A DNA stretch of 64,000 nucleotides from Rhizobium sp. (GCA_027533385.1 JAPZUE010000004.1:372001-436000), one strand, 5' to 3'. Positions 9,147 through 18,663 are shown, counted from the stretch's first letter. Numbers and translations: made by a program. Notes: generated from the letters alone by a model not told the origin.

Positions 9147-9371
9147 ATGAGCGAACATCATTCCGGTCCGGTCGAAACCGGTGCTTCGATGGACTACAAG
9201 GAACATGAGAAGACCTACGACTTCTTCATCGCCGGCACCAAGTATGGCACGGCCATTCTGGTCGCTCTGATGATCGCCATGGCGGCCGGTTTCTTCGGCG
9301 GCGCTGGCCTGATCGGCGGCTTCTTCATCTGGATCATCCTGTCGATCGCCGGTGTTTTCATCATGCGCTGA
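9147..9371 (+). CDS. aa3-type cytochrome c oxidase subunit IV
   Basis: A 74-residue protein with a polar N-terminus containing the MDYKEHEKTY segment typical of the bacterial aa3 oxidase subunit IV, then about 40 hydrophobic residues with a GGAGLIGGFF glycine cluster. This accessory subunit sits in the inner membrane with the terminal oxidase; it is usually dispensable for catalysis. Start fixed by GGGAGA 7 bases upstream of the ATG. No other oxidase genes are nearby, which is common for this subunit. Confidence 0.85.
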   Translation: MSEHHSGPVETGASMDYKEHEKTYDFFIAGTKYGTAILVALMIAMAAGFFGGAGLIGGFFIWIILSIAGVFIMR

Positions 9372-9394
9372 TCGACGCGCAACACGACGTCAAG

Positions 9395-9427
9395 AAAAGG
9401 GCGGTCCGGAAACGGGCCGCCCTTTTC
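9395..9427 (+). terminator. Terminator after the oxidase subunit IV gene
   Basis: AAAAGGGCGG paired with CCGCCCTTTT around a short inner loop, followed by further T residues. It is only about 30 bases from the opposing terminator of the TPR gene. Confidence 0.85.
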
Positions 9428-9451
9428 GCTTGTGCGCACCGGGCTCGCAAC

Positions 9452-9479
9452 AAAAAAAACGGCGGGTTGCCCCGCCGTT
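9452..9479 (-). terminator. Terminator of the TPR lipoprotein gene
   Basis: On the minus strand a 9-bp perfect stem AACGGCGGG/CCCGCCGTT with a GCAA loop runs into eight T residues. It lies directly downstream of the TPR gene. Confidence 0.92.
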
Positions 9480-9506
9480 CCCATCGGATCAAATCTGTGT
9501 CGAGGC

Positions 9507-10382
9507 TCAGCTCGTCGTTGCCCGCGTCCGCGCCAGACCCTGCTTGGCCGGCTCGTATTTCGGGTCGAGGCGCAGCGCATGCGCGTAGGACTTTGCGGCC
9601 CGGGCCTTGTCGCCGCGGCGCTCGTAGATGAGCGCCTGGTTGGCCCAGCTTTCGGCGATGTTGTTGTTCAGCTCGATTGCGAGGTTGAAGTCGGCAAAGG
9701 CGTTGTCGTCGTCGTTCAGCGCCACGTAGGAAACGCCGCGACCGTTATAGGGCTCCGGTGCGCGCGGCGAGAGCGAGATCGCCTTCGAGAAATCTTCGAT
9801 CGCCTTGGCGTGATCGCCGCGCAGCTGATAGATCAGGCCGCGATTGTGGTAGGCGCGACCATCGGTCGTGTCGAGCTGGATCGCGCGGTTGAAATCGCCG
9901 AAGGCCTCGTCGATGCGGCCGGCCTGGCGATAGATATTGCCACGGCCGATATAGGCGACGTCGTAGTTCGGGTTGATCTTCAGCGCCATGTTGTAGTCGG
10001 CGGCGGCTTCAACCGGCTTGCCCATGTTGCGATAGACGAGGGCGCGGTTGGCGTAAGCCTGGAAGAATTGCGGGTTCAGCTGCAGGGCGGTGTTGAAATC
10101 ATCCAGCGCCTGCTTGAACTGGCCGGCGCGGCCATAGGCCGAACCGCGGACGTTATAGCCTTCCGGATCGCGCGGGTTGGCCTGGATCACGGCGGTCAGC
10201 GAGGCAATGTTTTCGTCGGAGCCCTGGGCGCGGTCGAGACGAATGACATCCGTGGTTTCCGTTGTCGTGGCGCAGCTAGCCAAGGTGAGTGTGACGAGCA
10301 GGGCTGCCGCAGTCGCCAGGCGCGGCAAGCGCGAAGCGTGGGAGGCGGGGAAAAGCACGGAGGTTTTCGTCATGAGGCGCAT
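9507..10382 (-). CDS. TPR-repeat lipoprotein (NlpI-like)
   Basis: A 291-residue protein with a lipoprotein signal: basic start, hydrophobic run LATAAALLVTLTLASC, with the lipobox cysteine near residue 34. The rest is made of about six consecutive 34-residue tetratricopeptide repeats with recurrent N-x-R-G-x-x-Y and A-x-x-D-F/Y-x-x-A motifs. Such proteins act as outer-membrane or periplasmic scaffolds; NlpI-type proteins recruit peptidoglycan hydrolases and proteases. The start is uncertain: three in-frame ATGs lie within 13 bases (10373-10385) and none has a strong RBS. The gene is monocistronic with its own terminator. Confidence 0.85.
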   Translation of the reverse strand: MRLMTKTSVLFPASHASRLPRLATAAALLVTLTLASCATTTETTDVIRLDRAQGSDENIASLTAVIQANPRDPEGYNVRGSAYGRAGQFKQALDDFNTALQLNPQFFQAYANRALVYRNMGKPVEAAADYNMALKINPNYDVAYIGRGNIYRQAGRIDEAFGDFNRAIQLDTTDGRAYHNRGLIYQLRGDHAKAIEDFSKAISLSPRAPEPYNGRGVSYVALNDDDNAFADFNLAIELNNNIAESWANQALIYERRGDKARAAKSYAHALRLDPKYEPAKQGLARTRATTS

Positions 10383-10511
10383 CATCCGGCGGCCGCCAGA
10401 ACCCCTCGTAGGCGTCAGACAGCGCAAGTTTGTGTTGCATATCAAAAGAGCGGCGGCGATTCGTTTCGCCCCCGCCCTCATTTCATAGGAAAACGCCCAA
10501 ATCGGGGCAGA

Positions 10512-10736
10512 TCAGCGACCGCGTGCAGCCGGCAGCAGGCCTTCGCGCTGCATCTTCTTGCGCGCCAGCTTGCGGACGCGACGGACAGCCTCAGCCTTTT
10601 CGCGTGCACGCTTCTCAGACGGCTTTTCGAAGAAATCACGCATCTTCATTTCGCGGAAGATACCTTCGCGCTGCATTTTCTTCTTGAGAGCGCGGAGCGC
10701 CTGGTCAACGTTGTTGTCGCGGACTAGTACCTGCAC
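10512..10736 (-). CDS. rpsU: 30S ribosomal protein S21, GTG start
   Basis: A 74-residue, very basic protein that matches alphaproteobacterial S21 closely from its first residues ([20 protein letters not shown]), including the [23 protein letters not shown] core. It binds the 30S subunit and helps initiation. The family-consistent start is the GTG immediately before QVLV, with AAAGGAACGGG upstream; a longer reading from an ATG would add 54 unrelated residues. Its single-gene setting is usual for rhizobia. Confidence 0.93.
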   Translation of the reverse strand: MQVLVRDNNVDQALRALKKKMQREGIFREMKMRDFFEKPSEKRAREKAEAVRRVRKLARKKMQREGLLPAARGR

Positions 10737-11040
10737 GTTTATCCCGTTCCTTTGGTTCTTAGAGTTGGATCTTCCGTCGATGCAGGTCACATAGACGGAA
10801 ATAGCATATGGTTTCGCGCGGCCCGTGAGTCCGGCGATTAGGCTGCGAAATACCAGAAGACCCCCGTGAAGTCCATATGGTGCAAGGCGTCCGATCAATA
10901 ATTTTGCGCCATAACCCGTGCTTCATCGAAGGTGTCGAAAGACGGATGACATTGCGTCGCAAAACGGACGTCATGTCCTGGGTTGATCTGCGACCTGTAT
11001 CATCCTACCCACATGCCTGAACCACAGGAGTTTAAGGCGA
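10737..11040. other. Divergent region between rpsU and soxB
   Basis: About 300 bases, non-coding. Near soxB it contains the palindrome TTGCG-T-CGCAA at 10952-10962, a possible operator for the sarcosine oxidase operon. The soxB RBS is AGGAG about 10 bases before the ATG. No riboswitch fold was recognised. Confidence 0.5.
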
Positions 11041-12294
11041 ATGCGCAAATATTCGGTCTTTGCCGTTGTCCGTGAGGCCATGCGTGCCCACAAGGGATGG
11101 GAGGCTCAATGGGTCTCTCCCGAGCCGCGGCAGTCCTATGACGTCATCATCATCGGTGCCGGTGGCCATGGCCTCGGTGCTGCCTATTATCTCGCCAAGG
11201 AACACGGCATCACCAATGTCGCGGTGATCGAGAAGGGCTGGCTCGGCGGTGGCAATACCGGGCGAAACACGACGATCATCCGGTCCAACTATCTCTATGA
11301 AGAGAGCATGGACATTTACGAGCATTCGCTGAAGCTCTGGGAGGGCCTCAGCCAGGACCTCAACTACAATGTCATGTATTCGCCGCGCGGCGTGATGATG
11401 CTGTCGCATAATGTGCATGACATGCAGTCCTTCAAGCGGCATGTGAATGCCAACAATCTCTATGGCATCGACAATGAGTGGCTGACGCCGGAGCAGGCCA
11501 AGGCGTTTTGCCCGCCGCTCGATATCTCGAAGACCGCTCGCTACCCGATCAATGGGGCAGCGCTGCAGCGTCGCGGCGGCACGGCGCGTCACGATGCTGT
11601 CGCCTGGGGCTATGCGCGTGCAGCGTCTGATCGCGGCGTGCACATCATCCAGAATTGCGAAGTGACCGGCATCCGCCGCGGCCCGAATGGTGAAGTCACC
11701 GGCGTTGATACGACCAAGGGCTTCATCGGCGCGAAGAAGGTCGGCGTCTCGGCTGCCGGTCATTCCTCCGTCGTCATGGGCATGGCGGGCGTGCGCTTGC
11801 CGGTACATTCGACGCCGCTGCAGGCGCTCGTCTCCGAGCCGCTGAAGCCGATCTTCCCCTGCGTGGTCATGTCGAACACCGTGCATGCCTATATCTCGCA
11901 GTCCGACAAGGGCGAGCTGGTGATCGGTGCCGGCACCGACCAGTATAATTCCTACAGCCAGACCGGCGGCATGCAGATCATCACGCATACGCTGGATGCC
12001 ATCTGCGAGCTCTTCCCGATGTTCCGTCGCGTGAAGATGATGCGCCAGTGGGGCGGGATCACCGACAACACCGCCGACCGTTCGCCGATCCAGAGCGTCA
12101 CGCCGGTTCCGAACCTCTTTGTCAATGCCGGCTGGGGTACGGGCGGTTTCAAGGCGACGCCGGGGTCTGCAAACCTCTTTGCTCATCTCATCGCCAAGGG
12201 CGAGCCGCACCGGCTGGCTCAGGGCCTGACGCTCGACCGGTTCCGCACCGGCCGCCTCATCGACGAGGCAGCCGCCGCTGCCGTGGCGCACTGA
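11041..12294 (+). CDS. soxB: Sarcosine oxidase subunit beta
   Basis: A 417-residue flavoprotein subunit of heterotetrameric sarcosine oxidase, which oxidatively demethylates sarcosine to glycine, giving hydrogen peroxide and, with tetrahydrofolate, 5,10-methylene-THF. The FAD-binding loop IIGAGGHGLG is at residues 37-46. The TARHDAVAW segment at 181-189 holds H184, the expected site of covalent FMN attachment by comparison with characterised beta subunits. It opens the soxBDAG operon; soxD follows after 18 bases. In rhizobia these genes serve growth on sarcosine and on glycine betaine breakdown products. Confidence 0.95.
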   Translation: MRKYSVFAVVREAMRAHKGWEAQWVSPEPRQSYDVIIIGAGGHGLGAAYYLAKEHGITNVAVIEKGWLGGGNTGRNTTIIRSNYLYEESMDIYEHSLKLWEGLSQDLNYNVMYSPRGVMMLSHNVHDMQSFKRHVNANNLYGIDNEWLTPEQAKAFCPPLDISKTARYPINGAALQRRGGTARHDAVAWGYARAASDRGVHIIQNCEVTGIRRGPNGEVTGVDTTKGFIGAKKVGVSAAGHSSVVMGMAGVRLPVHSTPLQALVSEPLKPIFPCVVMSNTVHAYISQSDKGELVIGAGTDQYNSYSQTGGMQIITHTLDAICELFPMFRRVKMMRQWGGITDNTADRSPIQSVTPVPNLFVNAGWGTGGFKATPGSANLFAHLIAKGEPHRLAQGLTLDRFRTGRLIDEAAAAAVAH

Positions 12295-12312
12295 TTTTAG
12301 GGATCGTCCATC

Positions 12313-12633
12313 ATGCTGGTCATCAAATGCCCCTATTGCGAAGAAGAGCGCGCAGAGCTCGAGTTTCGCGCCGCCGGTGAAGCGCATATCGCGCGTCCTG
12401 CCGACATCGCGTCGATCACGGACGAGGAATTCGCCGAATACTTCTTCCTGCGCGACAACCCGAAGGGCCTGATTTTCGAACGCTGGCGCCATATCCATGG
12501 CTGCGGTCGCTTCTTCAACGCGGCCCGCGACACGATCTCCGACAAGATCCTGCTGACCTACAAGGCCGGTGAACCCATGCCCGATCCCGCAACATTGGTT
12601 GCCCCGTCTGCATCGAAGGGAGAAAAGGCATGA
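12313..12633 (+). CDS. soxD: Sarcosine oxidase subunit delta
   Basis: A 106-residue subunit with the expected zinc-binding residues of the family: C6 and C9 in IKCPYCEEER and the H-x-x-G-C pair in IHGCGRFF near residues 60-63. The delta subunit is structural and binds zinc in the tetramer. Its stop codon overlaps the soxA start (ATGA), which indicates translational coupling. Confidence 0.94.
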   Translation: MLVIKCPYCEEERAELEFRAAGEAHIARPADIASITDEEFAEYFFLRDNPKGLIFERWRHIHGCGRFFNAARDTISDKILLTYKAGEPMPDPATLVAPSASKGEKA

Positions 12634-15623
12634 GCGCTGCCAACCGTATTCCCGGCAAGGGCCGCCTGACGCCGGCGCTGACCGCCCGCTTCACCATCGA
12701 TGGCCGCACGCTGACAGCTTACGAAGGCGATACCGTTGCGTCTGCCATGATCGCCAACGGCATGCATCTGGCCGGTCGTTCGTTCAAGTATCACCGTCCG
12801 CGCGGCATCCTGACCGCTGGTCCGGAAGAGCCGAATGCGCTGCTCGATGTTTCGCGTGACGCCGCGCGCCGCCAACCGAATGTGCGGGCGACCGTGCAGG
12901 AAGTCTTCGACGGGATGAAGATCGAGACGCAGAACCGCTGGCCGTCGCTGTCGCTCAACATCGGCGAGGTCAACAATCTGCTGTCGCCCTTCTTCGCTGC
13001 CGGCTTCTACTACAAGACCTTCATGTGGCCGAAGGCTGCCTGGCACCAGATCTATGAGCCCTTCATTCGTCGCGCCGCCGGTCTCGGCCATGCCCCGAAG
13101 GAAGCCGATCCGGATCATTACGCCAACCGCTACGCCCATTGCGACGTGCTGGTGATCGGTGGTGGTGTCGCTGGTCTCGCCTCGGCACTGGCTGCCGCCC
13201 AGACGGGCGTGCGGGTGATGATCGTTGACGAACAGCCGGAGATGGGCGGCGCCTTCCACTTCGACACGGGTGCGACCGTCGACGGCCAGAGCGGTTGGGA
13301 CTGGGCGCAAGCGACCGTCGCCAAGCTGAAGGCCATGTCCAATGTCACCGTGCTCTCCCGCACGACGGCCTTCGGCTATCACAACCACAATTACGTGGCG
13401 CTGGTTGAACGCGTCACCGATCATGTGGCCAAGCCGTCGAAGAACCAGCCGCGCGAGCGGTTGTGGCAGGTGCGTGCCAAGCGCGTGATCATCGCCAGCG
13501 GCGCGATCGAGCGTCATATGGTCTTCGCCAACAATGACCGTCCGGGCATCATGCTGGCCTCTGCCGGCCGCACCTATCTCAACCATTTCGGTGTCGCTGT
13601 CGGTGCCAAGGTCGGCGTCTATACGGCGCATGACTCGGCCTATGAGGCGGCGATCGATCTGAAGAAGGCGGGCGTCTCGGTGCCCGTCATCGTCGATGCG
13701 CGCGAAAAGCCAGGCGAGGGCGTTCTCGCCCAGGCGCGTGCGCTCGGGATCGAAGTGCTGACCGGCCATGGCGTCGTCGATACATCCGGTCGCCTGCGTG
13801 TCCGCACCATCACCGTTCGCCGCAATGGTGGTGGCGCGAGCCGCAAGATCGAGGTCGATGCGCTGCTGATGTGCGCCGGCTGGACGCCCTCCGTGCATAT
13901 GTTCTCGCAGTCGCGCGGCAAGCTGAAGTTCGATGCTGCCAACCAGCGCTTCCTGCCTGATGTCTATGTGCAGGATTGCGTCTCTGTCGGCGGCTGCAAC
14001 GGCACCGACGACCTGCAGGCGCTGCTCGACGAGGCGACCGCTGCCGGTCTCTCCTCGGCCAAGGCTGCGGGTGCGACCGAGACGCCAGCCATCTCGCTGT
14101 CCGGCGCCAATGCCCATGCCTGGACCGGCGGCATGATCGGTGCTGCCGAAGGGGCTGGCCGCGAGGACAACGTCAAGGCCTTTGTCGATTTCCAGCACGA
14201 TGTCTGTGCCAAGGACATTCGTCTGGCCGTGCGCGAAGGCATGCATTCGATCGAGCATATCAAGCGCTTCACCACGAACGGCATGGCATCCGACCAGGGC
14301 AAGCTCTCCAACATGCATGGCCTTGCCATTGCGGCGGAAGTGCTCGGCAAGGAGATCCCGCAGGTCGGTCTCACCACCTTCCGCGCGCCCTATACGCCTG
14401 TCACCTTCGGCACACTGATCAACCATTCGCGCGATGCGCTGTTTGATCCCGTGCGCAAGACGCCGATGCATGCCTATGAAGTCAGCCAGGGCGCCGTTTA
14501 TGAAGACGTCGGCAACTGGAAGCGCGCCTGGTATTACCCGAAGCCCGGCGAAGACATGCATGCCGCCGTCAACCGCGAATGCAAGACGGTGCGCGATGCC
14601 GCCGGCGTGTTCAATGCCTCAACGCTCGGCAAGATCGAAGTCGTCGGTCCTGATGCCGCCGAGTTCCTGAACCTGATGTACACCAATGCCTGGGACACGC
14701 TGAAGCCGGGCAAGGCGCGTTACGGCATCATGACGCGCGAAGACGGCTTCATCTATGACGATGGCGTCGTCGGGCGTCTCGCCGAGGATCGCTTCCACGT
14801 GACGACCACGACGGGCGGTGCGCCGCGCGTCATGCACCACATGGAAGACTATCTGCAGACGGAATTCCCGCATCTGAAGGTCTGGCTGACCTCGACCACC
14901 GAACAATGGGCGGTCATTGCCGTCCAGGGTCCGAAGGCGCGCGATATCATCGCGCCCTTCGTCGAGGGAATCGACATCTCGAACGAGGCCTTCCCGCATA
15001 TGAGCGTGGCCGAGGGCAAGTTCGCAGGCGTGCCGACACGGCTCTTCCGCGTGTCGTTCACCGGTGAGCTCGGTTTCGAAGTCAATGTTCCCGCCGATTT
15101 CGGCGCTGATGTCTTCCGCCAGATCTGGGAACGCGCGCAATCACTTGGTGCTTGCCTCTATGGCACCGAGACCATGCACGTGCTGCGCGCCGAGAAGGGT
15201 TATATCATCGTCGGTCAGGATACCGACGGCACGCTGACGGCTGACGATGCCGGCCTCTCCTGGGCGGTTTCGAAGAAGAAGACCGACTTTGTCGGCATTC
15301 GCGGCATGAAGCGGCCTGACCTCGTCAAGGAAGGCCGCAAGCAGCTGGTTGGCATCTTCACCAAGGATCCGAACGAAGTGCTGGAAGAGGGCGCGCAGAT
15401 CGTCGCCAATCCGAACCAGCCGAAGCCGATGACCATGCTCGGCCACGTGACCTCGTCCTACTGGTCGGAAAACCTCGGGCGCTCGATTGCGATCGCCATG
15501 GTGGCCGGTGGCCGCGCGCGCATGGGCGAGACGCTTTACGTGCCGATGAAGGACAAGACCATCGCGGTCGAAGTGACCGACATGGTGTTCGTTGACAAGG
15601 AAGGAGGCCGCATCCATGGCTGA
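12630..15623 (+). CDS. soxA: Sarcosine oxidase subunit alpha
   Basis: A 997-residue subunit of normal family length. Order of domains: an N-terminal ferredoxin-like fold without cysteine cluster (residues 15-110), a Rossmann NAD-binding dehydrogenase-like region starting VLVIGGGVAGLAS near residue 172, a connecting region, and a GcvT/aminomethyltransferase-like folate domain over roughly 600-990. The last domain transfers the sarcosine methyl carbon to tetrahydrofolate. Translation is coupled to soxD upstream, and the soxG start lies inside its 3' end. Confidence 0.95.
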   Translation: MSAANRIPGKGRLTPALTARFTIDGRTLTAYEGDTVASAMIANGMHLAGRSFKYHRPRGILTAGPEEPNALLDVSRDAARRQPNVRATVQEVFDGMKIETQNRWPSLSLNIGEVNNLLSPFFAAGFYYKTFMWPKAAWHQIYEPFIRRAAGLGHAPKEADPDHYANRYAHCDVLVIGGGVAGLASALAAAQTGVRVMIVDEQPEMGGAFHFDTGATVDGQSGWDWAQATVAKLKAMSNVTVLSRTTAFGYHNHNYVALVERVTDHVAKPSKNQPRERLWQVRAKRVIIASGAIERHMVFANNDRPGIMLASAGRTYLNHFGVAVGAKVGVYTAHDSAYEAAIDLKKAGVSVPVIVDAREKPGEGVLAQARALGIEVLTGHGVVDTSGRLRVRTITVRRNGGGASRKIEVDALLMCAGWTPSVHMFSQSRGKLKFDAANQRFLPDVYVQDCVSVGGCNGTDDLQALLDEATAAGLSSAKAAGATETPAISLSGANAHAWTGGMIGAAEGAGREDNVKAFVDFQHDVCAKDIRLAVREGMHSIEHIKRFTTNGMASDQGKLSNMHGLAIAAEVLGKEIPQVGLTTFRAPYTPVTFGTLINHSRDALFDPVRKTPMHAYEVSQGAVYEDVGNWKRAWYYPKPGEDMHAAVNRECKTVRDAAGVFNASTLGKIEVVGPDAAEFLNLMYTNAWDTLKPGKARYGIMTREDGFIYDDGVVGRLAEDRFHVTTTTGGAPRVMHHMEDYLQTEFPHLKVWLTSTTEQWAVIAVQGPKARDIIAPFVEGIDISNEAFPHMSVAEGKFAGVPTRLFRVSFTGELGFEVNVPADFGADVFRQIWERAQSLGACLYGTETMHVLRAEKGYIIVGQDTDGTLTADDAGLSWAVSKKKTDFVGIRGMKRPDLVKEGRKQLVGIFTKDPNEVLEEGAQIVANPNQPKPMTMLGHVTSSYWSENLGRSIAIAMVAGGRARMGETLYVPMKDKTIAVEVTDMVFVDKEGGRIHG

Positions 15624-16170
15624 TATGTCTGTTGCAGAGCGCAAGACCGTTCTTGCCGGCTTCCATGGCGGCAGCGCCAAGGTGCGCCTCACCCCGGCCC
15701 TTCCCGCGACCCGCGTGTCGCTGCGCGCCGGCGCCGATGCCGTCGCAGGCCTCTCCAAGACGCTTGGCCTGAAGCTGCCGACAAAGCCGAAGACGTCCGC
15801 CTCTGCCAAGGGCCGCACGGCCTTCTGGATCGGTCCGGACGAATGGTTCCTGATCGACGAGAAGGGCGCAGAGCTGATGGCCGACTGCGCCGCCTCCGGC
15901 GTGGTTCATTCGGCGACCGACATCTCCCACCGCAACACAGCGATCATCGTCTCGGGACCGGCCGCTGCCGATACGCTGAACGCTGCCTGCCCACTCGACC
16001 TGTCGCTCGCCGCCTTCCCGGTCGGTGCCGTGACGCGCACCGTCTTCGGCAAGATCGAGATCATCCTCTACCGCGTCGAGGAAGAGACGTTTCGGGTCGA
16101 GTGCTGGCGGTCCTTTGCGGAGTATGCGTTTGGCATGCTCGCCGAGGGCGCGGAGGATGCCTCGCTCTGA
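15616..16170 (+). CDS. soxG: Sarcosine oxidase subunit gamma
   Basis: A 184-residue subunit that completes the tetramer. The start MADMSVAERK is preceded by AAGGAGG within the soxA reading frame and overlaps the end of soxA by 8 bases. The ATDISHRNTAIIVSGP and ECWRSFAEYAFGMLAE segments are those usual in SoxG and resemble the GcvT C-terminal fold. It is the last gene of the operon; a rho-independent terminator follows 30 bases later. Confidence 0.93.
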   Translation: MADMSVAERKTVLAGFHGGSAKVRLTPALPATRVSLRAGADAVAGLSKTLGLKLPTKPKTSASAKGRTAFWIGPDEWFLIDEKGAELMADCAASGVVHSATDISHRNTAIIVSGPAAADTLNAACPLDLSLAAFPVGAVTRTVFGKIEIILYRVEEETFRVECWRSFAEYAFGMLAEGAEDASL

Positions 16171-16200
16171 GGGGCGGGTGTTCGTACAGGAGTTTGAGGA

Positions 16201-16224
16201 GGCCGGGGTGACCCGGCCTTTTTT
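16201..16224 (+). terminator. Terminator of soxBDAG
   Basis: Perfect 7-bp stem GGCCGGG/CCCGGCC with a GTGA loop followed by six T residues. Confidence 0.93.
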
Positions 16225-16230
16225 GTGTTA

Positions 16231-16284
16231 GTGTGCTGATCTCGCTTCGGTCTCGTCCGGATGTTACTGTAGTGGCCAGCACAC
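16231..16284. promoter_or_regulatory. Long-spaced inverted repeat before the ParD-like gene
   Basis: GTGTGCTG at 16231-16238 is repeated inverted as CAGCACAC at 16277-16284, 22 bases before the antitoxin start. Type II antitoxins often bind such sites to repress their own promoter; the 38-base spacer is long, so a looped RNA arm is also possible. Confidence 0.35.
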
Positions 16285-16306
16285 CGGAGCAAGGAGGTCA
16301 GCGTCG

Positions 16307-16576
16307 ATGAAATCCTTAGGCACTGAGGCCCTGAAGGCTCTCGAGGATCTAGTCAAGTCCGGCGGTTTTGTCTCCCTGGATGAGGCCGTGCTTGATGCAA
16401 TTGAAGCCTGGCACCAATCTGCGGATGATCCTGATCAACGTCTCGAGGCGATCCGTCTGCGGGTGCGCCGATCGATAGATGACCCTCGTCCTGACATCAG
16501 TATGGAAGAGCTGGTTGCCGCGCTCGACGAGATGATGGCTGAGGCGCAACGGGTGCCAGGACGTGTGGCGAGCTAA
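16307..16576 (+). CDS. ParD-like type II antitoxin
   Basis: An 89-residue acidic protein with a ribbon-helix-helix-like start (GTEALKALEDLVKSGGFVSLDEAVLDAIEAW), as in ParD/CopG antitoxins, and an acidic C-terminal arm (ISMEELVAALDEMMAEA) that would contact a ParE toxin. RBS AAGGAGG is well placed. The matching toxin frame directly follows but is interrupted, so this antitoxin is probably an orphan remnant, though still an intact reading frame. Confidence 0.7.
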   Translation: MKSLGTEALKALEDLVKSGGFVSLDEAVLDAIEAWHQSADDPDQRLEAIRLRVRRSIDDPRPDISMEELVAALDEMMAEAQRVPGRVAS

Positions 16577-16706
16577 GGTACGTTTTCGCTTCGTTGCGTT
16601 TGACGACCTTCGAGACATACTCGCGTTCGTGCTGTCGCTCAGCCAGTCGCCTGAGACTGCAAGACGCTATGTCTGACGTATTCGTGCGTTCGGCTCGCCA
16701 ATTAAA
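16563..16706 (+). pseudogene. Truncated ParE/RelE-type toxin remnant
   Basis: From a GTG overlapping the antitoxin 3' end, 37 codons encode a ParE-like start (AKVRFRFVAFDDLRDILAFV, then SQSPETARRYV) and hit TGA at 16674-16676. In the same frame the sequence continues RIRAFGSPIK, exactly what ParE proteins carry after YV, before similarity is lost. This indicates a nonsense mutation plus a 3' deletion or replacement. The overlap with the antitoxin gene is the normal parDE arrangement. Confidence 0.65.
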
Positions 16707-16962
16707 ACAAGAGTAAAGTCGCAAGAAATGACCATACTCCCCCAAGTATCAGTGCTGGCCTCCCAAGCAGTACGCGATGTCTATTCGTTTGGATGTATTC
16801 TGTTTGTGGACCATCTGAGTTGTAGGTTGTCTGCGAATATCGGCTATCGACGCTGAAGTCCCACGCGGTTTTCCAGTAGAAGTAGAGCTCGTATGCCTGT
16901 CGATATATCTCCGACAAGCTGTAGGTGCCCAGGACGAATAGCAGAATATACTTGAATATCAT
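16702..16962 (-). CDS. Small membrane protein of unknown function
   Basis: An 86-residue reading frame with two hydrophobic ends (residues 3-15 and 70-86) and a polar, tyrosine-rich middle. I do not recognise a family. Its base composition is visibly more AT-rich than the neighbours, and it directly abuts the broken ParE remnant, so it may have arrived by recombination. The ATG is preceded by GAGGGGC about 10 bases away. Coding status is moderately supported only. Confidence 0.4.
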   Translation of the reverse strand: MIFKYILLFVLGTYSLSEIYRQAYELYFYWKTAWDFSVDSRYSQTTYNSDGPQTEYIQTNRHRVLLGRPALILGGVWSFLATLLLF

Positions 16963-17062
16963 CTGTTAGCTGCCCCTCTTCCGGTTGCCTTCGCTCTCGT
17001 GATTCTAGAGTCTCTTGAAAGTAAGTGTGTAAGGCAGGAGACGCTTGCCCGTTGAACGTGAA

Positions 17063-18154
17063 CTAGATCTCGCGACGTCTGGCTTGATCGATGGCTGAAC
17101 CTTCCCATCCCACCCACTTTACCCAGCGCCCATGAAAATCCGCCCGGCCGATCTCGCGGGTCTCCCCTGAGGGCCACAGCGTGAGCAGGATTGCGGCCCC
17201 TTCCGGTTTGCCGTCACCCTCAAGCTGCAGGCGGGCAAGCGGTGAGTCTGGCGTCGCGCGGGCACCCGCATCGGCGATCAGGGCCTCGCCTTCGGCCTTC
17301 AATGCCGGTGGCAGATATTGCCAGGCGATGGTGTGGTAGATCACATGCGTCATGCCTGAGCGCGGCGTTGCCAGACGGTTTCGCAGCCAGTCGATGGCGT
17401 CGGCCTTTTCCACCTTCAGGCCGCTCTCGGTCGCCATTTCAAGGGCTGCTGCCGTGCGGTCGAGGCGGTCCTGCTGGTCGGCCCAGATATAGGAGAAGAG
17501 CCGCAGGCGGTCGTCTTCAGAGGCCGGGTCGAGCGGGTTTAGGTCGCAGCCGGCGCGCTCAGCGATCACGATTGCGGCTTGTGGTGGCGGCGGGCCTTCC
17601 CAGCGTGGGGCGAGTTCGACGGCGGAGGTCTTACCCCAGCGGAAGTTTCCCAGTTGGTAGCTGTAGCGGTCCCATTGCAGGTTCAGCCCGGCGCTGCCAC
17701 CGACTTCCGAGAGGATCAGCGGCTTGCCGGTCAGCGCGGCGATGGTCAGGAAGCCGGGGAGCAGGGCGGAGGAACGGCGCACCTCGTTGGTCTGCGGAGC
17801 GGATTTCAGGCGCTCCAGCATGAAGGCTTCGTCGCGGCGCATGGCAGCTTCCACGGCGGCCCAGAGCGTGTCGTCATCGAAGGCATGCGGCGGGTAGACG
17901 CCTGCAAGTGCTGGGTCCTGGCCGGATCGGACCAGGGCATGCAGCGTGCCGGCGAGCCTGAGGGCGAGTGCATCGCCGGTGCCGTCTGGATTGCCCGGCC
18001 AGTCGAGGATCATGGCGCCGACCGATGTTTCGGCGGTCAGCCGCCCTGCCGCCAGCGTGCAGAGGCGGGCGGTGAAGGGGGAGCCGAGATCGTTGCAGGC
18101 TTTCGCCTGTCGCAGGAAACTCTGGCGGATCAGTTCGCTGCGGTCGTCGCTCAT
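17063..18154 (-). CDS. DUF2332 family protein
   Basis: A 363-residue soluble protein recognised as DUF2332 by its start (SELIRQSFLRQAKACNDLGSPFTARLC) and by segments such as LSEVGGSAGLNLQWDRYSY and DPASEDDRLRLFSYIWADQ. The EVGxSAGLNL segment resembles the glycine-rich loop of class I methyltransferases, but no function is established that I can name. A hydratase gene (MaoC) lies immediately upstream on the same strand, separated by about 20 bases, so the two may be co-transcribed. Confidence 0.82.
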   Translation of the reverse strand: MSDDRSELIRQSFLRQAKACNDLGSPFTARLCTLAAGRLTAETSVGAMILDWPGNPDGTGDALALRLAGTLHALVRSGQDPALAGVYPPHAFDDDTLWAAVEAAMRRDEAFMLERLKSAPQTNEVRRSSALLPGFLTIAALTGKPLILSEVGGSAGLNLQWDRYSYQLGNFRWGKTSAVELAPRWEGPPPPQAAIVIAERAGCDLNPLDPASEDDRLRLFSYIWADQQDRLDRTAAALEMATESGLKVEKADAIDWLRNRLATPRSGMTHVIYHTIAWQYLPPALKAEGEALIADAGARATPDSPLARLQLEGDGKPEGAAILLTLWPSGETREIGRADFHGRWVKWVGWEGSAIDQARRREI

Positions 18155-18174
18155 GGTCTGAGGCGCCTTTCGTG

Positions 18175-18663
<489 letters not shown>

